Assembly: GCF_001815355.1 (NCBI RefSeq)
Contig: NZ_KV820375.1
Span: 186,001 to 250,000, forward strand
Source of the DNA: Haemophilus sp. HMSC068C11
GTDB lineage: Bacteria; Pseudomonadota; Gammaproteobacteria; Enterobacterales; Pasteurellaceae
Reading direction: 5' to 3'
DNA: 64,000 nt
The translations under genes and the position numbers were made by a program. Below are positions 22,600 through 33,887 of the stretch, piece by piece (within the stretch, counting starts at the first letter, position 1; each line of letters opens with the position of its first letter). The notes under the pieces were generated by a model. That model saw only the letters and a program-made list of their open reading frames with translations. It was not told where the DNA came from and ran no database searches.

Positions 22600-24599
22600 G
22601 CCATCAATTCTTGGCCAACGTCATCTAGCAAACTTAAGTAACGTTCATAATGTTTCAACATATCAGCAATTAATTCATCTTGATCCATATATTGCACATC
22701 ATAACCCACTCGACCATCAAAGAAGTAAGTGTATGGTTCATAAGTCATACTATGCTGGATATGTGGCAAGTTATCGTCATTAATTAATTGCTCTGACACC
22801 TCACGACCGATAGATTTCACCCCATACATAAAGTCTCGCATCAAATCTTTCTGAATGACTAACTCGACTGCAGGTTCATCTTGATCAAATAACGTGTTAA
22901 TTTGTACGCTTAAGTCATATTTGCCAATCAACTCTTGACGTAATTCACGCATAGCTGGTAGAACCGTATGTTTAAGGAAACGTAAAATATCTTTTTCTTG
23001 CGTTTGGTTCATCATTTGTTCCAAACGTTCTTTCCATTTATCCCCCGTCCAGAAAATACTGGTTGGATTAACTTTGGTATCAAAATATTTTTTATCCGCA
23101 CTCAAGCCTTTCCATAAACTAAAGCACATCAGCAACATCAACATCGCAAAAGGTAATGCTACCAACAAAGTCATGGCCTGCAGGTTTGCCAAACCACCCG
23201 ATTGCATTAAAACAATCGCGACGACTGACATTAATACACCCCACATTACGGCCTGCCAACGAGGTGCTACAAGGCTTTTATCGCGTGATGCAATGTTATT
23301 TAATACATAAATACCAGAGTCTGCCGAGGTGATAAAGAATAAAGAAATCACCACCAAACTCACTAAACCGGTCACACTAGAAAGCGGTAAATAATCTAAG
23401 AATTTAAAGAGCAACGTTTCAGGCGAGGAAATCATTTGTCCTAACGTACCTGCAGCTTCCCCATCATTCAACCAAATGGCCGTATTACCAAATACGGTAA
23501 ACCACAAGATGCCGAACATGCTAGGAATCACCAACACACCGAAAATAAATTCGCGAATGGTGCGTCCTTTCGAGATACGCGCAATAAATAAACCTACAAA
23601 TGGCGCCCAAGAACACCACCATGCCCAATACAGAATGGTCCAACCGCTAAACCAGCCAGTATGTTCTTGTTCATAAACATAGGTTTTGAAGCTTAATTGT
23701 ACTAAGTTGCTGAGATAAGTTCCGATGTTGTCGCTGAACGCTGATAACAAATAAAGTGTTGGCCCCGCCACTAATACGAAAATCAACAAACAGAAAGCTA
23801 ATGTTAAATTCAGCTCACTTAAGATTTTTACCCCTTTCCCTACGCCAGAAATCGCGGAAAATATGGCTAAACTCATCACCACAGTAATCACGACAATTTG
23901 CAAGCTGAAGCTATTTTCACTAATCCAGCCTAATTGATGTAAGCCTGCCCCCAATTGAGAAGCACCGAAACCTAACGTTGTAATAATACCGAATAAGGTG
24001 GCAAGTAACGCCATAATGTCGATAAGATCGCCTAACTTGCCATTAATACGCTCTTTCAATAATGGATAAAAACAAGAGCGTAACGCCAAAGGTAATTTGT
24101 AACGGAATCCAAAGTAAGCCAATGCCAACGCAATCGTGCCATACACTGCCCAGGCATGAATTCCCCAGTGGAATACGGTGTGTAACAAGGCTTCTTGTTG
24201 CTTATGCTCTGCACTGCCTGTAGTAATATCAGATAAGTAATGTGTTAAGGGCTCTGCCACACCAAAGAACATCAACCCCACCCCCATACCGGCGGCAAAT
24301 AACATCGCTAACCAAGACAGAAAACCGAATTCAGGCTCTTCTTCATCATTGCCTAATTTGATATTACCTAGGCTACTGACTGATAAAATGACTAAAAAGC
24401 CCAAAAACACTGAGAATGCTAATACGTAAAACCAACTAAAATTGGCAAAAATGCCCGATTTGGCGGCATTTAATAAAGTTTGCGTTTGTTCAGGTGCGAT
24501 TAAAATCATCGCGACAAGTAACACCACAAAAAATAACGTTGCACCAATCACTAAAGGATTGAACGACGTTTGCTTTTCCATAAATTTAGATAAAGACAA
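22572..24599 (-). CDS. BCCT family transporter, BetT-like (copy 2)
   Basis: A 675-residue transporter with the motifs AAGMGVGLMFFGVAEP and TILYWAWWCSWAPFVGLFIARISKGRT, about 12 membrane helices and a C-terminal cytoplasmic domain ending HEQTELAE. BetT-type proteins import choline or glycine betaine and can respond to osmolarity through this domain. It looks like the full-length parent or sister of the truncated copy downstream. The 64-base gap between them is mostly the paired uptake-sequence hairpin. In the upstream region a palindrome TGCGATGGAACCATCGCA (about 24672-24689) is a possible operator. Confidence 0.9.
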   Translation of the reverse strand: MSLSKFMEKQTSFNPLVIGATLFFVVLLVAMILIAPEQTQTLLNAAKSGIFANFSWFYVLAFSVFLGFLVILSVSSLGNIKLGNDEEEPEFGFLSWLAMLFAAGMGVGLMFFGVAEPLTHYLSDITTGSAEHKQQEALLHTVFHWGIHAWAVYGTIALALAYFGFRYKLPLALRSCFYPLLKERINGKLGDLIDIMALLATLFGIITTLGFGASQLGAGLHQLGWISENSFSLQIVVITVVMSLAIFSAISGVGKGVKILSELNLTLAFCLLIFVLVAGPTLYLLSAFSDNIGTYLSNLVQLSFKTYVYEQEHTGWFSGWTILYWAWWCSWAPFVGLFIARISKGRTIREFIFGVLVIPSMFGILWFTVFGNTAIWLNDGEAAGTLGQMISSPETLLFKFLDYLPLSSVTGLVSLVVISLFFITSADSGIYVLNNIASRDKSLVAPRWQAVMWGVLMSVVAIVLMQSGGLANLQAMTLLVALPFAMLMLLMCFSLWKGLSADKKYFDTKVNPTSIFWTGDKWKERLEQMMNQTQEKDILRFLKHTVLPAMRELRQELIGKYDLSVQINTLFDQDEPAVELVIQKDLMRDFMYGVKSIGREVSEQLINDDNLPHIQHSMTYEPYTYFFDGRVGYDVQYMDQDELIADMLKHYERYLSLLDDVGQELMAHEQTELAE

Positions 24600-24828
24600 C
24601 GCTTTCCCCTTAAAAATTAAGTGAATAAAAATAAAATCAGATTAAATAAAACAAGGCCTTAAGCCCTAAATGGTGCGATGGAACCATCGCAAATGATAGC
24701 ACGGAGAAGTGCGATTTTGAAGGAAACGCTCAGTAGGATTTGAGTGGATTGTTTCCAGATACGAAATATATATTATCAAAATATCAATATTTTTTCAAAT
24801 TGACGAAAATTGAAATGCGATAGAAGAA

Positions 24829-24872
24829 AAAGTGCGGTCAGAAAATCTCTAAATTTCTGACCGCACTTTATT
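24829..24872 (-). terminator. Paired uptake sequence terminator after mnmA
   Basis: AAAGTGCGGTCAGAAA and its complement TTTCTGACCGCACTTT face each other with a short loop, directly past the mnmA stop. Confidence 0.85.
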
Positions 24873-24881
24873 GAATATTGA

Positions 24882-26033
24882 CTAAATTCGTTCTTCGATA
24901 ATGCCGCCACCTAAGCAGACTTCATCTAGGTAAAACACGGCTGATTGACCTGGAGTGACCGCGGCTTGTGGTTCGTCAAAAATCACTCGAATGCAATCGT
25001 CATCAATCGGCTCTACCAAACAAGCAATATCCGTTTGGCGATAACGAGTTTTTACCGTACAACGGAACGCTTCACGCACAGGTTCGCGACTCACCCAATG
25101 TAGCTGTTTGGCAATTAAGCCTTTGGAGAACAAACGTGGATGATCATGTCCTTGTGCAACAATCAACTCATTGTTTTCGACATCTTTATCCACCACATAC
25201 CAGGCTTCATCACCGGCATTTTTTAATCCACCAATACCCAGCCCTTTACGCTGTCCGAGTGTGTGATACATCAAGCCTTCATGGCGACCAATAATCTCGC
25301 CATCTACGGTACGGATATCGCCCGGTTGTGCAGGCAAATAACGCGCTAAGAAATCCTTAAACTTACGCTCACCGATAAAACAAATTCCCGTAGAGTCTTT
25401 TTTCTTCGCGGTAATTAAACCTAAATCTTCCGCAATAGCACGCACAATCGGCTTTTCAATTTCGCCTACAGGGAAAAGGCTCTGCCCTACCTGATTTTTA
25501 CTCAAGGTATAAAGGAAATAGCTCTGGTCTTTGTTGCTATCTAAACCACGCAATAATTCAGCCTGATCATCGGCCCCACGACGACGCACATAATGGCCGG
25601 TAGCAATATAATTAGCACCTAAATCTTCAGCTGCATATTCCAAGAAAGCTTTAAATTTAATTTCTTTATTGCACAAAATATCCGGGTTTGGCGTACGACC
25701 GGCTTTGTATTCTGTTAAGAAATGTTCAAACACGTTATCCCAATATTCCGCAGCAAAATTAATTTTATGCAGCTTAATACCTAGCTTGTCACATACCGCC
25801 TGTGCATCAGCAAGATCCGCTGCAGCTGTACAATAATCGGTATCGTCATCTTCTTCCCAGTTTTTCATAAATAGGCCTTCCACTTGGTAGCCTTGCTGTT
25901 GAAGAATAAACGCAGAAACGGAGGAGTCTACCCCACCAGACATACCACAAATGACTTTTTTAGTGGCATTTTCGGCAAGTTGTTCTGCACTCAAGGGTGC
26001 GAAATGTTGATTATAAGTATTTGAAGTTAACAT
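24882..26033 (-). CDS. mnmA: tRNA-specific 2-thiouridylase MnmA
   Basis: A 383-residue enzyme that thiolates U34 in Glu, Gln and Lys tRNAs using ATP and a sulfur relay. The PP-loop motif is [10 protein letters not shown] (30-39). The catalytic cysteine pair lies in [12 protein letters not shown] and [11 protein letters not shown]. Near the C-terminus are the [10 protein letters not shown] residues. The ATG at 26033 is chosen because GGGAGA lies 5 bases upstream and the length matches the family; the frame to 26111 adds an unrelated extension. It is downstream of nqrM in the same direction. Confidence 0.96.
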   Translation of the reverse strand: MLTSNTYNQHFAPLSAEQLAENATKKVICGMSGGVDSSVSAFILQQQGYQVEGLFMKNWEEDDDTDYCTAAADLADAQAVCDKLGIKLHKINFAAEYWDNVFEHFLTEYKAGRTPNPDILCNKEIKFKAFLEYAAEDLGANYIATGHYVRRRGADDQAELLRGLDSNKDQSYFLYTLSKNQVGQSLFPVGEIEKPIVRAIAEDLGLITAKKKDSTGICFIGERKFKDFLARYLPAQPGDIRTVDGEIIGRHEGLMYHTLGQRKGLGIGGLKNAGDEAWYVVDKDVENNELIVAQGHDHPRLFSKGLIAKQLHWVSREPVREAFRCTVKTRYRQTDIACLVEPIDDDCIRVIFDEPQAAVTPGQSAVFYLDEVCLGGGIIEERI

Positions 26034-26153
26034 AAGTCTCCCGTAACTTCGGTTAAGGCGAAGCACATTGGTGATAATGATTGAAACATAGCGGAATGAC
26101 TTCCGCCCCATAAATTAAGGTTATTGCACAAAGTGCGGTTGATTTTGAGTGAA

Positions 26154-26414
26154 TTATTTCACTTCATAAAATTGCGAATCATCGTCTTTCTTCGCAAATT
26201 TTTGTTCGTATTCAGCTTTGGCAGTTTCATCGCCAGCATCTAATTTTTCTTGTAAAGTGTCGCAAGGTTTATCGCAGTCACAGGCTTTCGCAATACCGAG
26301 TGATGAAAGTCCGCCACAGCTGCCCTTTAAGCTTTGTTTTTTAAAGATAAAGCCTACAGACATTAATACAATAATTGCCACAAAAGCGATTAGGGTAAAA
26401 AATAAAGTTTGCAT
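26154..26414 (-). CDS. nqrM: Na+-NQR maturation protein NqrM
   Basis: An 86-residue protein with one N-terminal membrane helix (TLIAFVAIIVLMSVGFIF). It has the cysteine signature GSCGGLSSLGIAKACDCDKPC of the NqrM (DUF539) family. NqrM is required to assemble the Na+-translocating NADH:quinone reductase, probably by delivering iron to its intramembrane centre. The start follows apbE by 2 bases, and the nqr operon lies just upstream, as in Vibrio. Confidence 0.93.
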   Translation of the reverse strand: MQTLFFTLIAFVAIIVLMSVGFIFKKQSLKGSCGGLSSLGIAKACDCDKPCDTLQEKLDAGDETAKAEYEQKFAKKDDDSQFYEVK

Positions 26415-26416
26415 AA

Positions 26417-27457
26417 TTATTCCTTATTTACGAGTAACTTTTGGAAGGCTGAAGACATTTTTGTTTCAAAGCCTTGTTCCGTTTTCATAATTAAATAAAC
26501 CGGAATATTTTCTTTCTCAGCCACTTCCAATGCTTTATCTTCACCAAGTACAAATAGGCCTGTAGATAAGCCATCAGCAGTCATTGAGCTTGGTGCAAGC
26601 ACGGTAATTGAGGCTAAATGATGCTGAATTGGATAGCCGGTTTTCGGGTCAATTTCATGAGCAAAGCGTTGACCGTTTTCCTCAAAATAAATACGGTAAT
26701 CGCCTGAGGTCGCCATCGCCATATTATTTAAACCAATTACTTCTTGAACTGATCTTTCACCCGTATTATTCGGTTTTTCAATAGCGATTTGCCACGCTTT
26801 ATTTTCGGCATTTTTACCTTTTGCACGGATTTCTCCGCCAATTTCCACCATATAGTTTTGTACGTGATTTTGCTCTAAGACATCCGCGACTTGATCCACA
26901 CCAAAACCTTTAGCAATGGATGATAAATCAATATAAACCTGTGGCACGGCTTTACTTAAAGTTGGGATTTTACCGCTCATATCAAGGTGAATTTTATCAA
27001 TTCCCACCCAACTTTGACGTTCAGCAAGTTGCTCTGGGGTTGGCTTACGTTCTGGGCGTTTTTCTGGCCCAAAGCCCCACAAATTTACTACTGGCCCTAC
27101 TGTCACATCCAATGAACCCTCAGTAACCTGATTTAAACGGATCGCTTCTTGTAATACTTTGGCAAAGTCCGCAGAGATTTCAATTGGCGTATTCACTTGT
27201 GTATTTTGATTAAAACGGCTCAATTCGGAATCTTTAATGTAAGTGGACATTTTCTGATTCACGTCTTTTAAAACCACTTCAATCTGCTCATGTGTTTTTT
27301 CAGCATTTTCTTTAACTGAACCGTCATCAATGTAGCGGATATGGTAAGTGGTTCCCATGGTTTTACCGCTAAGTGAAATAATTTCCGGATCTTTTTTACA
27401 AGCACTTAATGAACAAGCCAAGGCAATTGCAATCAATCCGCTTAATATTTTTTTCAT
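26417..27457 (-). CDS. apbE: FAD:protein FMN transferase ApbE
   Basis: A 346-residue lipoprotein with a signal peptide ending in the lipobox LSAC (C20). Motifs are GKTMGTTYHIRY, the IDLSSIAKGFGVDQ region, EIGGEIRAKG and ATSGDYRIYFE. ApbE attaches FMN covalently to the threonine of SGAT motifs in NqrB and NqrC in the periplasm. The operon position directly after nqrF fits. A paired uptake-sequence hairpin lies between nqrF and apbE, so part of its expression may be uncoupled. Confidence 0.95.
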   Translation of the reverse strand: MKKILSGLIAIALACSLSACKKDPEIISLSGKTMGTTYHIRYIDDGSVKENAEKTHEQIEVVLKDVNQKMSTYIKDSELSRFNQNTQVNTPIEISADFAKVLQEAIRLNQVTEGSLDVTVGPVVNLWGFGPEKRPERKPTPEQLAERQSWVGIDKIHLDMSGKIPTLSKAVPQVYIDLSSIAKGFGVDQVADVLEQNHVQNYMVEIGGEIRAKGKNAENKAWQIAIEKPNNTGERSVQEVIGLNNMAMATSGDYRIYFEENGQRFAHEIDPKTGYPIQHHLASITVLAPSSMTADGLSTGLFVLGEDKALEVAEKENIPVYLIMKTEQGFETKMSSAFQKLLVNKE

Positions 27458-27480
27458 CTATTCCTTCCTAAATATATGAA

Positions 27481-27562
27481 TTACAGGCAAACCGACTCTT
27501 CCATCAGCTTGCCTGTAATCCATCTTAAATATTGACCGCACTTCATCACAAAGTGCGGTCAG
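27481..27562 (-). terminator. Two hairpins between nqrF and apbE
   Basis: A paired uptake sequence (27533-27543 with 27551-27561) follows nqrF. Further on is a second perfect 10-bp dyad TTACAGGCAA/TTGCCTGTAA (27481-27490 with 27509-27518). Together they may attenuate transcription into apbE-nqrM. Confidence 0.7.
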
Positions 27563-27589
27563 TTTTCATGATGTTTTGATTAACTAAAA

Positions 27590-28825
27590 TCAACCACCGA
27601 AGTCATCTAATAAGATGTTTTCATCTTCAACACCGAGGTCTTTCAACATTTTGATTACCGCAGCGTTCATCACCGGAGGTCCACACATGTAGTATTCACA
27701 ATCTTCTGGTGCTTCATGATTTTTCAAGTAGTTTTCATAAAGTACGTTGTGAATAAAGCCAGTGTAACCTGTCCAGTTATCTTCTGGTAACGGATCAGAT
27801 AATGCCACGTGCCATGTAAAGTTCGGATTTTCGGCTTGAAGCTGATCAAAATCTTCTACATAGAACATTTCACGTTTAGAGCGTGCACCATACCAGAATG
27901 ACATTTTACGTTTAGAGTGTAAACGTTTTAATTGGTCAAAGATATGAGAACGCATTGGTGCCATACCTGCACCACCACCGATGAATACCATCTCATTATC
28001 GGTTTCTTTCGCGAAGAATTCACCGAATGGACCAGAAATTGTCACTTTATCACCTGGTTTTAATGACCAAATGTAAGAAGACATTTGACCTGGAGGCGCA
28101 TCAGGTTGACGTGGTGGAGGCGTTGCAATACGCACGTTAAGCATAATGATGCCTTTCTCTTCTGGATATGAAGCCATTGAGTAAGCACGGATAATATGCT
28201 CATCCACTTTAGACACATAACGCCATAAATCGTATTTGTCCCAATCTTCGTGGTATTCTTCTGGAATATCAAAATCTTTATAGTAAACCGTATGTGGATC
28301 AGCTTCGATTTGGATATAACCACCCGCACGGAAAGGTACTTCTTCGCCTTCAGGAATCGCTAATTTAAGCTCTTTGATGAAGGTTGCTTTGTTATCGTTA
28401 GAAATAACTGTACATTCCCATTTTTTCACACCGAAAATTTCTTCTGGAAGTTCAACGTCCATATTGCCTTTTACATTAACTTGGCAAGCTAAACGATAGC
28501 CTTCTTTTGCTTCACGTTTATTAATATGAGAAAGTTCAGTTGGGAGAATTTCACCACCGCCACTTTTCACTTTCACAATACATTGGCCACAAGAGCCACC
28601 GCCACCACAAGCAGAAGAAACGAAGATACCTTTACTTGCTAACGCACCAAGTAATTTACCGCCAGCAGGTAAAGTGATCGCTTTTTCAGGATCGTCATTA
28701 ATAGAAATGGTGATATCACCAGAATCCACTAATTTTGATTTAGCGAATAAAATAATCGCAACGAGCACTAAAAGGATAACCGTAAATGCCGCAACACCTA
28801 ATAATAAAATTGAAGATTCGCTCAT
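27590..28825 (-). CDS. nqrF: Na+-NQR subunit F (NADH dehydrogenase domain)
   Basis: A 411-residue subunit where NADH is oxidised. A single N-terminal membrane helix (4-28) is followed by a [2Fe-2S] ferredoxin domain with C73, C79, C82 and C114. A FAD/NAD(P)H reductase domain follows, with RAYSMASYP for [15 protein letters not shown] for NADH and [11 protein letters not shown] near the C-terminus. Electrons go from NADH via FAD and the cluster to the other subunits. Last structural gene of nqrABCDEF, 10 bases after nqrE. Confidence 0.98.
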   Translation of the reverse strand: MSESSILLLGVAAFTVILLVLVAIILFAKSKLVDSGDITISINDDPEKAITLPAGGKLLGALASKGIFVSSACGGGGSCGQCIVKVKSGGGEILPTELSHINKREAKEGYRLACQVNVKGNMDVELPEEIFGVKKWECTVISNDNKATFIKELKLAIPEGEEVPFRAGGYIQIEADPHTVYYKDFDIPEEYHEDWDKYDLWRYVSKVDEHIIRAYSMASYPEEKGIIMLNVRIATPPPRQPDAPPGQMSSYIWSLKPGDKVTISGPFGEFFAKETDNEMVFIGGGAGMAPMRSHIFDQLKRLHSKRKMSFWYGARSKREMFYVEDFDQLQAENPNFTWHVALSDPLPEDNWTGYTGFIHNVLYENYLKNHEAPEDCEYYMCGPPVMNAAVIKMLKDLGVEDENILLDDFGG

Positions 28826-28835
28826 TTATGCCTCC

Positions 28836-29432
28836 TTATAACTGAATACCAGAGAATGACATAAAGCCAAGCGCCATCAAGCCTGCAGTAATAAAGGTAA
28901 TCCCTAATCCTTTTAAGCCTGCCGGTACATCGGCATATTTCATTTTTTCGGTTAAGCCTGCAAGCGCAACGATTGCTAACATCCAACCTAACCCTGCACC
29001 TACACCATAAACTGCAGATTCTGCAAAAGTGTATTCACGTTGTACCGCAAAAGATACACCACCAAAGATCGCACAGTTTACGGCGATAAGTGGAAGGAAG
29101 ATACCTAATGCGTTATAAAGTGCTGGGAAGAATTTATCTAAAGTCATTTCAAGTAATTGAACAAGACCCGCAATAATCCCAATAAAGGTAATGAAGTTTA
29201 AAAACTCAAGGCTTACACCTTCTACCAATGCGCCATCTTTTAATACATGTTCATACACAAATTGGTTCGCAGGTACCGCAATACCAAGTACTACTGTTAC
29301 CGCAACACCAAGGCCAAATGCCGTAGAAACTTTCTTAGAAACCGCAAGGAAAGTACACATCCCTAAGAAGAAAGAGAGCGCCATGTTTTCAATGAAGATC
29401 GCCTTCACGAATAGGCTAATATAATGTTCCAT
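28836..29432 (-). CDS. nqrE: Na+-NQR subunit E
   Basis: A 198-residue integral membrane subunit with about six helices. It begins [33 protein letters not shown]; the conserved cysteine in GMCTF belongs to the intramembrane iron centre shared with NqrD. Motifs include [15 protein letters not shown] and [16 protein letters not shown]. It is the partner of NqrD and of the RnfA type. Three bases separate it from nqrD. Confidence 0.97.
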   Translation of the reverse strand: MEHYISLFVKAIFIENMALSFFLGMCTFLAVSKKVSTAFGLGVAVTVVLGIAVPANQFVYEHVLKDGALVEGVSLEFLNFITFIGIIAGLVQLLEMTLDKFFPALYNALGIFLPLIAVNCAIFGGVSFAVQREYTFAESAVYGVGAGLGWMLAIVALAGLTEKMKYADVPAGLKGLGITFITAGLMALGFMSFSGIQL

Positions 29433-29435
29433 TGA

Positions 29436-30065
29436 TTATTTCTCCTGTTGCTCAGGTTTCCACGTTCTTAAGCCCCAAATAACGAAGCCGATAATAAAGA
29501 ACGCACTTGGTGCAAGAAGGAATAAACCGTTTGGTTGATACCAACCACCGTCTTGAATTGTTTGGAATACAGGGAAACCAAATAAACGACCAGAACCGAT
29601 TAGTTCACGTAATGTTGCAACAATTAATAAGATCGCACCATAACCTAAACCGTTACCGATACCGTCAACAAAGCTTTCTAACGGTGGTGATTTCATCGCA
29701 AACGCTTCTGCACGGCCCATTACGATACAGTTTGTAATGATAAGACCGACGAATACAGAGAGCTGTTTAGATAAACCATAAGCATAAGCTTTTAATACTT
29801 GGTCAACCAAGATTACTAAAGACGCGATAATCGCCAGTTGCACAATGATACGGATACTATTTGGAATATAGTTACGAATCAATGAAATAAACAAACTGGA
29901 AAAACCGGTTACCAAACTTACCGCAATCGCCATAACGATCGCGGTTTGTAATTGGGTTGTTACCGCTAATGCAGAACAGATACCCAAAATTTGCAAGGCA
30001 ATCGGGTTATTTTTAGCAATAGGATCTAATAAAAGACCTTTTAAATTTACTTTTGCATCAGCCAT
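29436..30065 (-). CDS. nqrD: Na+-NQR subunit D
   Basis: A 209-residue membrane subunit related to NqrE and RnfE. It has the motifs [23 protein letters not shown], where the cysteine contributes to the iron centre, [20 protein letters not shown] and [19 protein letters not shown]. It helps form the Na+ and electron path across the membrane. The start overlaps the end of nqrC by one base. Confidence 0.97.
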   Translation of the reverse strand: MADAKVNLKGLLLDPIAKNNPIALQILGICSALAVTTQLQTAIVMAIAVSLVTGFSSLFISLIRNYIPNSIRIIVQLAIIASLVILVDQVLKAYAYGLSKQLSVFVGLIITNCIVMGRAEAFAMKSPPLESFVDGIGNGLGYGAILLIVATLRELIGSGRLFGFPVFQTIQDGGWYQPNGLFLLAPSAFFIIGFVIWGLRTWKPEQQEK

Positions 30066-30856
30066 TATTTGATTTCTCCTGCTTTAAATTTCGCTAAGAA
30101 TGGACCAAAGCCATTTTGGCTGAACCAATAATCAAATGAACCTTGAACACCGTTACTGGTTAAAGTTGCACCTGATAAACCATCTACACCGTGCTCTTTA
30201 TCTGCAGCAGAACTACCTTTGTAGATTTTGAATTTTTGGTTACCTTGTTCATCGAATAATTTTTTATCGACAAACTGTGCTTGCCAACGAGGGTTCGCAA
30301 TTTCGCCCCCAAGACCGGCTGTTTCACCTTGATCATAGTAAGTAATACCTTTGATAGTATTCGCATCTGGTGCAACAGAAACAAAACCATACATGGTTGA
30401 CCATAAACCACGACCATACATTGGTAATACAACTTGGGTTACATTGCCTTGCTCATCTTTTACAAGATAAACACGTGCTTGATTTGCACGAACTTTAATT
30501 CCTGCTTTATCAGCCTCAGCTGGGATAGCTTGGCTTTTAGCTGGATCTTTAACGGCATCTTTAGGTTCAAATTTATTAATTTCTTCTGCTGAAGCTTGAA
30601 CGTAATCACCACTTTGCAAATCCACTAAACGTGGTTCAATAAATTTGCTGTAAGTGTCTTTAATTACTGATGCATTATCTTCTTTCATTAAGCCAGCAAC
30701 AGTTAAAATGTTACGTTGAACGTCGAGTGCTTTTTGTTCATCTTGTTTGGATTTTAATGCTACTGCAGCACCAGAAACCACGATAGAACACACTAAACTT
30801 AGCAACACAACAACGGTAACTGTACCGCTAACGCTATCTTTATTAAATTTAGCCAT
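30065..30856 (-). CDS. nqrC: Na+-NQR subunit C (covalent FMN)
   Basis: A 263-residue subunit with an N-terminal membrane helix ([22 protein letters not shown]) and a periplasmic FMN-binding domain. The flavinylation motif SGAT, in [14 protein letters not shown], lies near the C-terminus; ApbE would attach FMN to its threonine. The ATG at 30856 is chosen over the longer frame to 30931, since [12 protein letters not shown] is the usual start and GGAGA lies upstream. It overlaps the end of nqrB by 8 bases. Confidence 0.96.
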   Translation of the reverse strand: MAKFNKDSVSGTVTVVVLLSLVCSIVVSGAAVALKSKQDEQKALDVQRNILTVAGLMKEDNASVIKDTYSKFIEPRLVDLQSGDYVQASAEEINKFEPKDAVKDPAKSQAIPAEADKAGIKVRANQARVYLVKDEQGNVTQVVLPMYGRGLWSTMYGFVSVAPDANTIKGITYYDQGETAGLGGEIANPRWQAQFVDKKLFDEQGNQKFKIYKGSSAADKEHGVDGLSGATLTSNGVQGSFDYWFSQNGFGPFLAKFKAGEIK

Positions 30857-32084
30857 TTGTTCTTGCTCTCCGACGTTTGATATTTGCTTGAACCACGATG
30901 TAGTCGAAAATTGGTGCAAATAAGTTTGCAAATAAAATCGCTAACATCATCCCTTCTGGATAAGCTGGGTTCACGGTACGAATTAATACCGCCATCACGC
31001 CAATTAACGCACCGTACCACCATTTACCTGTGTTGGTGAATGAAGCTGACACAGGGTCGGTTGCCATGAAGATCATACCAAGTGCAAAACCACCTAATAC
31101 AAAGTGCCAATGCCAAGGCATTGAGAACATTTGGTTAGAATCAGAACCGATTAAGTTGAATAAGGTTGCTGTACCAATCATACCGATCATGACACCAGCC
31201 ATAATGCGCCAAGAAGCAATACGGGTGAATACAATTAACGCACCACCGATTAATAACGCAAGCGTTGAAACCTCACCCATTGAACCAGGAATATTACCGA
31301 TGAATGCATCCATCCAAGTAATAGGTTGACCAGTTACAGTGTGTTGTAATGCTGCTTGACCACCTTGAGACCATTGCGAAAGTGCGGTTGCACCAGAGAA
31401 ACCATCTGCAGCAGTCCATACTAAGTCACCAGAAATTTGAGCCGGATAAGCGAAGAATAAGAATGCACGACCAGCAAGCGCAGGGTTCATAAAGTTACGA
31501 CCTACACCACCGAAGATTTCTTTCGCTACCACGATACCAAAACTGATACCAAGTGCAGCTTGCCATAATGGCAATGTTGGTGGAACGATTAACGCAAATA
31601 AAATGGTTGAAACGAACATCCCTTCATTTACTTCGTGACCGCGCACTACTGAGAACAATAATTCCCAAATTGTACAAACGGTAAATACCACTAAGTAAAT
31701 TGGTAAGAAGAAGATCGCCCCTAACGCCATTTTTGAGCCCCAAGTTGCATTATTGGTTAAGTCTAAACCTAATGAACTTGCAAGTGCATAGTGCCAATCG
31801 TTAGCAATTAATTGATCTAAATTGCCTAATTGATTTAAGGCAGGGATCGCTTGGTTACCCACATTGTACATCCCATAGAAAATCGCAGGGAACAACGCAA
31901 GGAAAACCGTAATCATCATACGTTTTGAGTCTAACGCATCACGAACGTGTGTGTTTTTGTGCGTTACCGTACCTGGTGTATAAAGCAAGGTATAAATCGA
32001 TTCAAAGACCGGATAAAGCTTGCTGTATTTACCACCTGGTAAAAACGCGGGTTCCATTTTTTCAAAAAGATTTTTTAAACCCAT
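30849..32084 (-). CDS. nqrB: Na+-NQR subunit B (covalent FMN, quinone site)
   Basis: A 411-residue membrane subunit with about ten helices. The flavinylation motif SGAT is at 230-233 (T233). Conserved segments include [23 protein letters not shown] and [29 protein letters not shown]. NqrB binds covalent FMN and riboflavin and takes part in quinone reduction and Na+ transport. It starts two bases after nqrA. An uptake sequence lies near 31380; no further copy is seen until 39436. Confidence 0.98.
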   Translation of the reverse strand: MGLKNLFEKMEPAFLPGGKYSKLYPVFESIYTLLYTPGTVTHKNTHVRDALDSKRMMITVFLALFPAIFYGMYNVGNQAIPALNQLGNLDQLIANDWHYALASSLGLDLTNNATWGSKMALGAIFFLPIYLVVFTVCTIWELLFSVVRGHEVNEGMFVSTILFALIVPPTLPLWQAALGISFGIVVAKEIFGGVGRNFMNPALAGRAFLFFAYPAQISGDLVWTAADGFSGATALSQWSQGGQAALQHTVTGQPITWMDAFIGNIPGSMGEVSTLALLIGGALIVFTRIASWRIMAGVMIGMIGTATLFNLIGSDSNQMFSMPWHWHFVLGGFALGMIFMATDPVSASFTNTGKWWYGALIGVMAVLIRTVNPAYPEGMMLAILFANLFAPIFDYIVVQANIKRRRARTNG

Positions 32085-32086
32085 TT

Positions 32087-33430
32087 TTAACCTTCCTTCT
32101 CAATCTTATCTAATACTTGACGCAAGATTGAACCGTATTCATATTTGCCCGGGCAAACGAAAGAACATAACGCTAAGTCTTCTTCATCTAATTCAAGACA
32201 ACCTAACGCTTGCGCGCCATCAGTATCGCCCACGATTAAATCACGTAATAATAATGTCGGTAAAATATCCAACGGCATCACGCGCTCATAGCTACCAATT
32301 GGTACCATTGCACGCTCACCACCATTTTCTGCAGTAGTGAAGTTGAATAATTTCTTACCGAAGTGACCCAATACGGTACGGGTAATCGAATATTTGTTCG
32401 ATTGTGGTGTAATCCAGCCTAAGAATTCTTTCTCATTACCTTCTGCAATCACAGACACTTGTAATGCATAACGACCTAAATAGTCATGAGCATCTTTTGC
32501 AGTTTGACCACAAAGTACTGAACCTGAAATCACACGGTTATTACCGTCTTTTAACTCACCTGCCGTTAATTGAGAAAGGTTAGCACCGATTACTGTACGA
32601 ACTAAACGAGGCTCTTTCACTTGCGGACCTGCAAGAGAAATAATGCGTTCTACATAAAGTTCGCCCGTGGTAAATAATTTACCGACAGCAATCACATCTT
32701 GGTAATTGATATGCCATACAGTTTTATTTACACCAACCGGATCGATAAAGTGAATATGTGTCCCCACTAAACCAGCAGGATGAACACCACCAAAATCATG
32801 TACTTTTAGGTTAGGTAAATCCACGGTTGGGATATTGCTATCACCCGCTTTACATAGATTTAATGGTTTATTTGGGAATAGACGACTTAATACTGTTAAA
32901 CCGTCAATAAAATCTTGCCAATGCTCTTTTAACACCACCTCTGGATTTGCTGCCAAAGGATTGGTATCCATCGCATTTACAAACAGAGAAGAAGGTTCTG
33001 CATCTACGGCAGGCACTTTGCTGAACGGACGAGTGCGGAACGCTGTCCACAAACCGGATTCAACGAGGTTTTGTTTAACTTGTTCAGAAGAAAGCGTATT
33101 GAGCTCACCTGCGTTATATTTAGCGAAAGTAACTTGATCGTTACCTTGCACATCAATGACCACAGATTGTAATACACGTTTTTCGCCACGATTAATTACA
33201 GTGATAGTACCACTCGCAGGGGCTGTGAAAACCACTCCAGGGTTTTTCTTGTCTTCAAAAAGTACTTGGCCTTTTTTCACGACATCGCCTTCGCGTACCT
33301 TCATAGAAGGACGCATACCCACATACTCTTCACCAAGAATCGCAACCTGATTCACAGCGTTACCGCTATGGATTACTTGTGCTGGTTTTCCTGCAATAGG
33401 AAGATCCAAGCCTTTTTTGATTGTAATCAT
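32087..33430 (-). CDS. nqrA: Na+-NQR subunit A
   Basis: A 447-residue soluble cytoplasmic subunit, first gene of the operon nqrABCDEF. It begins [20 protein letters not shown]. It contains a barrel-sandwich region ([24 protein letters not shown], related to biotinyl folds) and the motifs [20 protein letters not shown] and [21 protein letters not shown]. Na+-NQR couples NADH oxidation and quinone reduction to sodium export. An unusually long leader with two hairpins precedes it. Confidence 0.97.
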   Translation of the reverse strand: MITIKKGLDLPIAGKPAQVIHSGNAVNQVAILGEEYVGMRPSMKVREGDVVKKGQVLFEDKKNPGVVFTAPASGTITVINRGEKRVLQSVVIDVQGNDQVTFAKYNAGELNTLSSEQVKQNLVESGLWTAFRTRPFSKVPAVDAEPSSLFVNAMDTNPLAANPEVVLKEHWQDFIDGLTVLSRLFPNKPLNLCKAGDSNIPTVDLPNLKVHDFGGVHPAGLVGTHIHFIDPVGVNKTVWHINYQDVIAVGKLFTTGELYVERIISLAGPQVKEPRLVRTVIGANLSQLTAGELKDGNNRVISGSVLCGQTAKDAHDYLGRYALQVSVIAEGNEKEFLGWITPQSNKYSITRTVLGHFGKKLFNFTTAENGGERAMVPIGSYERVMPLDILPTLLLRDLIVGDTDGAQALGCLELDEEDLALCSFVCPGKYEYGSILRQVLDKIEKEG

Positions 33431-33887
33431 ACTGTTTGCACTACTTTTCTAGGTTAAAAACACGATTGCAATTAAAGCACACGCTTTAAAAGCAATCTCG
33501 CGATTGAGCGTGACAGAAAACACTTACAAATCAAAGTGTTATTAACTGACACATAAATTTAAAAACTCAAATCTGTTTAATTCCTCGAGGAGTAAGAAAG
33601 CACTTACACATCCAGAAATTGAAATTCGAAAATTAAAAGCGCCCCATTCTATCGAAAATTGGACTTTTATGCCACTTTATACCCTTACTTTTTGTGAAAT
33701 ATTTGTGAAGTTTAAAAGATGGTTATATCCAGACATAAAAAATCTGCCCTCGAAGTAATTAGATCTTTAAACTAATTCTCTAAGGGCAGATTAACCAACC
33801 TGTCAAAGTCTTTCTTAACTTATCTTCAATAAGCAACGGTCCACTCAAAACTTAAGAAAATGGGGTGATAACTTTATTTATACGCAT
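33431..33887 (-). promoter_or_regulatory. nqrA promoter and structured leader; no gene
   Basis: No coding region is seen in this 457-base gap. On the minus strand a candidate promoter is GTGGCA (33670-33675), 18 bases, TAGAAT (33646-33651), about 215 bases upstream of nqrA. The transcript would contain a hairpin AACACTT/AAGTGTT (33519-33540). It would also contain a two-part hairpin (33481-33511) with outer stem ACGCT/AGCGT and inner stem CAATC-GCGA-GATTG. The far end holds the terminator of the Hsp70 cassette (33741-33792) and about 95 featureless bases. Confidence 0.45.
33735..33792 (-). terminator. Terminator of the Hsp70/helicase cassette
   Basis: Outer arms AATCTGCCCT/AGGGCAGATT (33741-33750 with 33783-33792) and inner arms AATTAG/CTAATT make a long stem. 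On the minus strand it is followed by a run of T, about 95 bases past the last gene. Confidence 0.75.
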
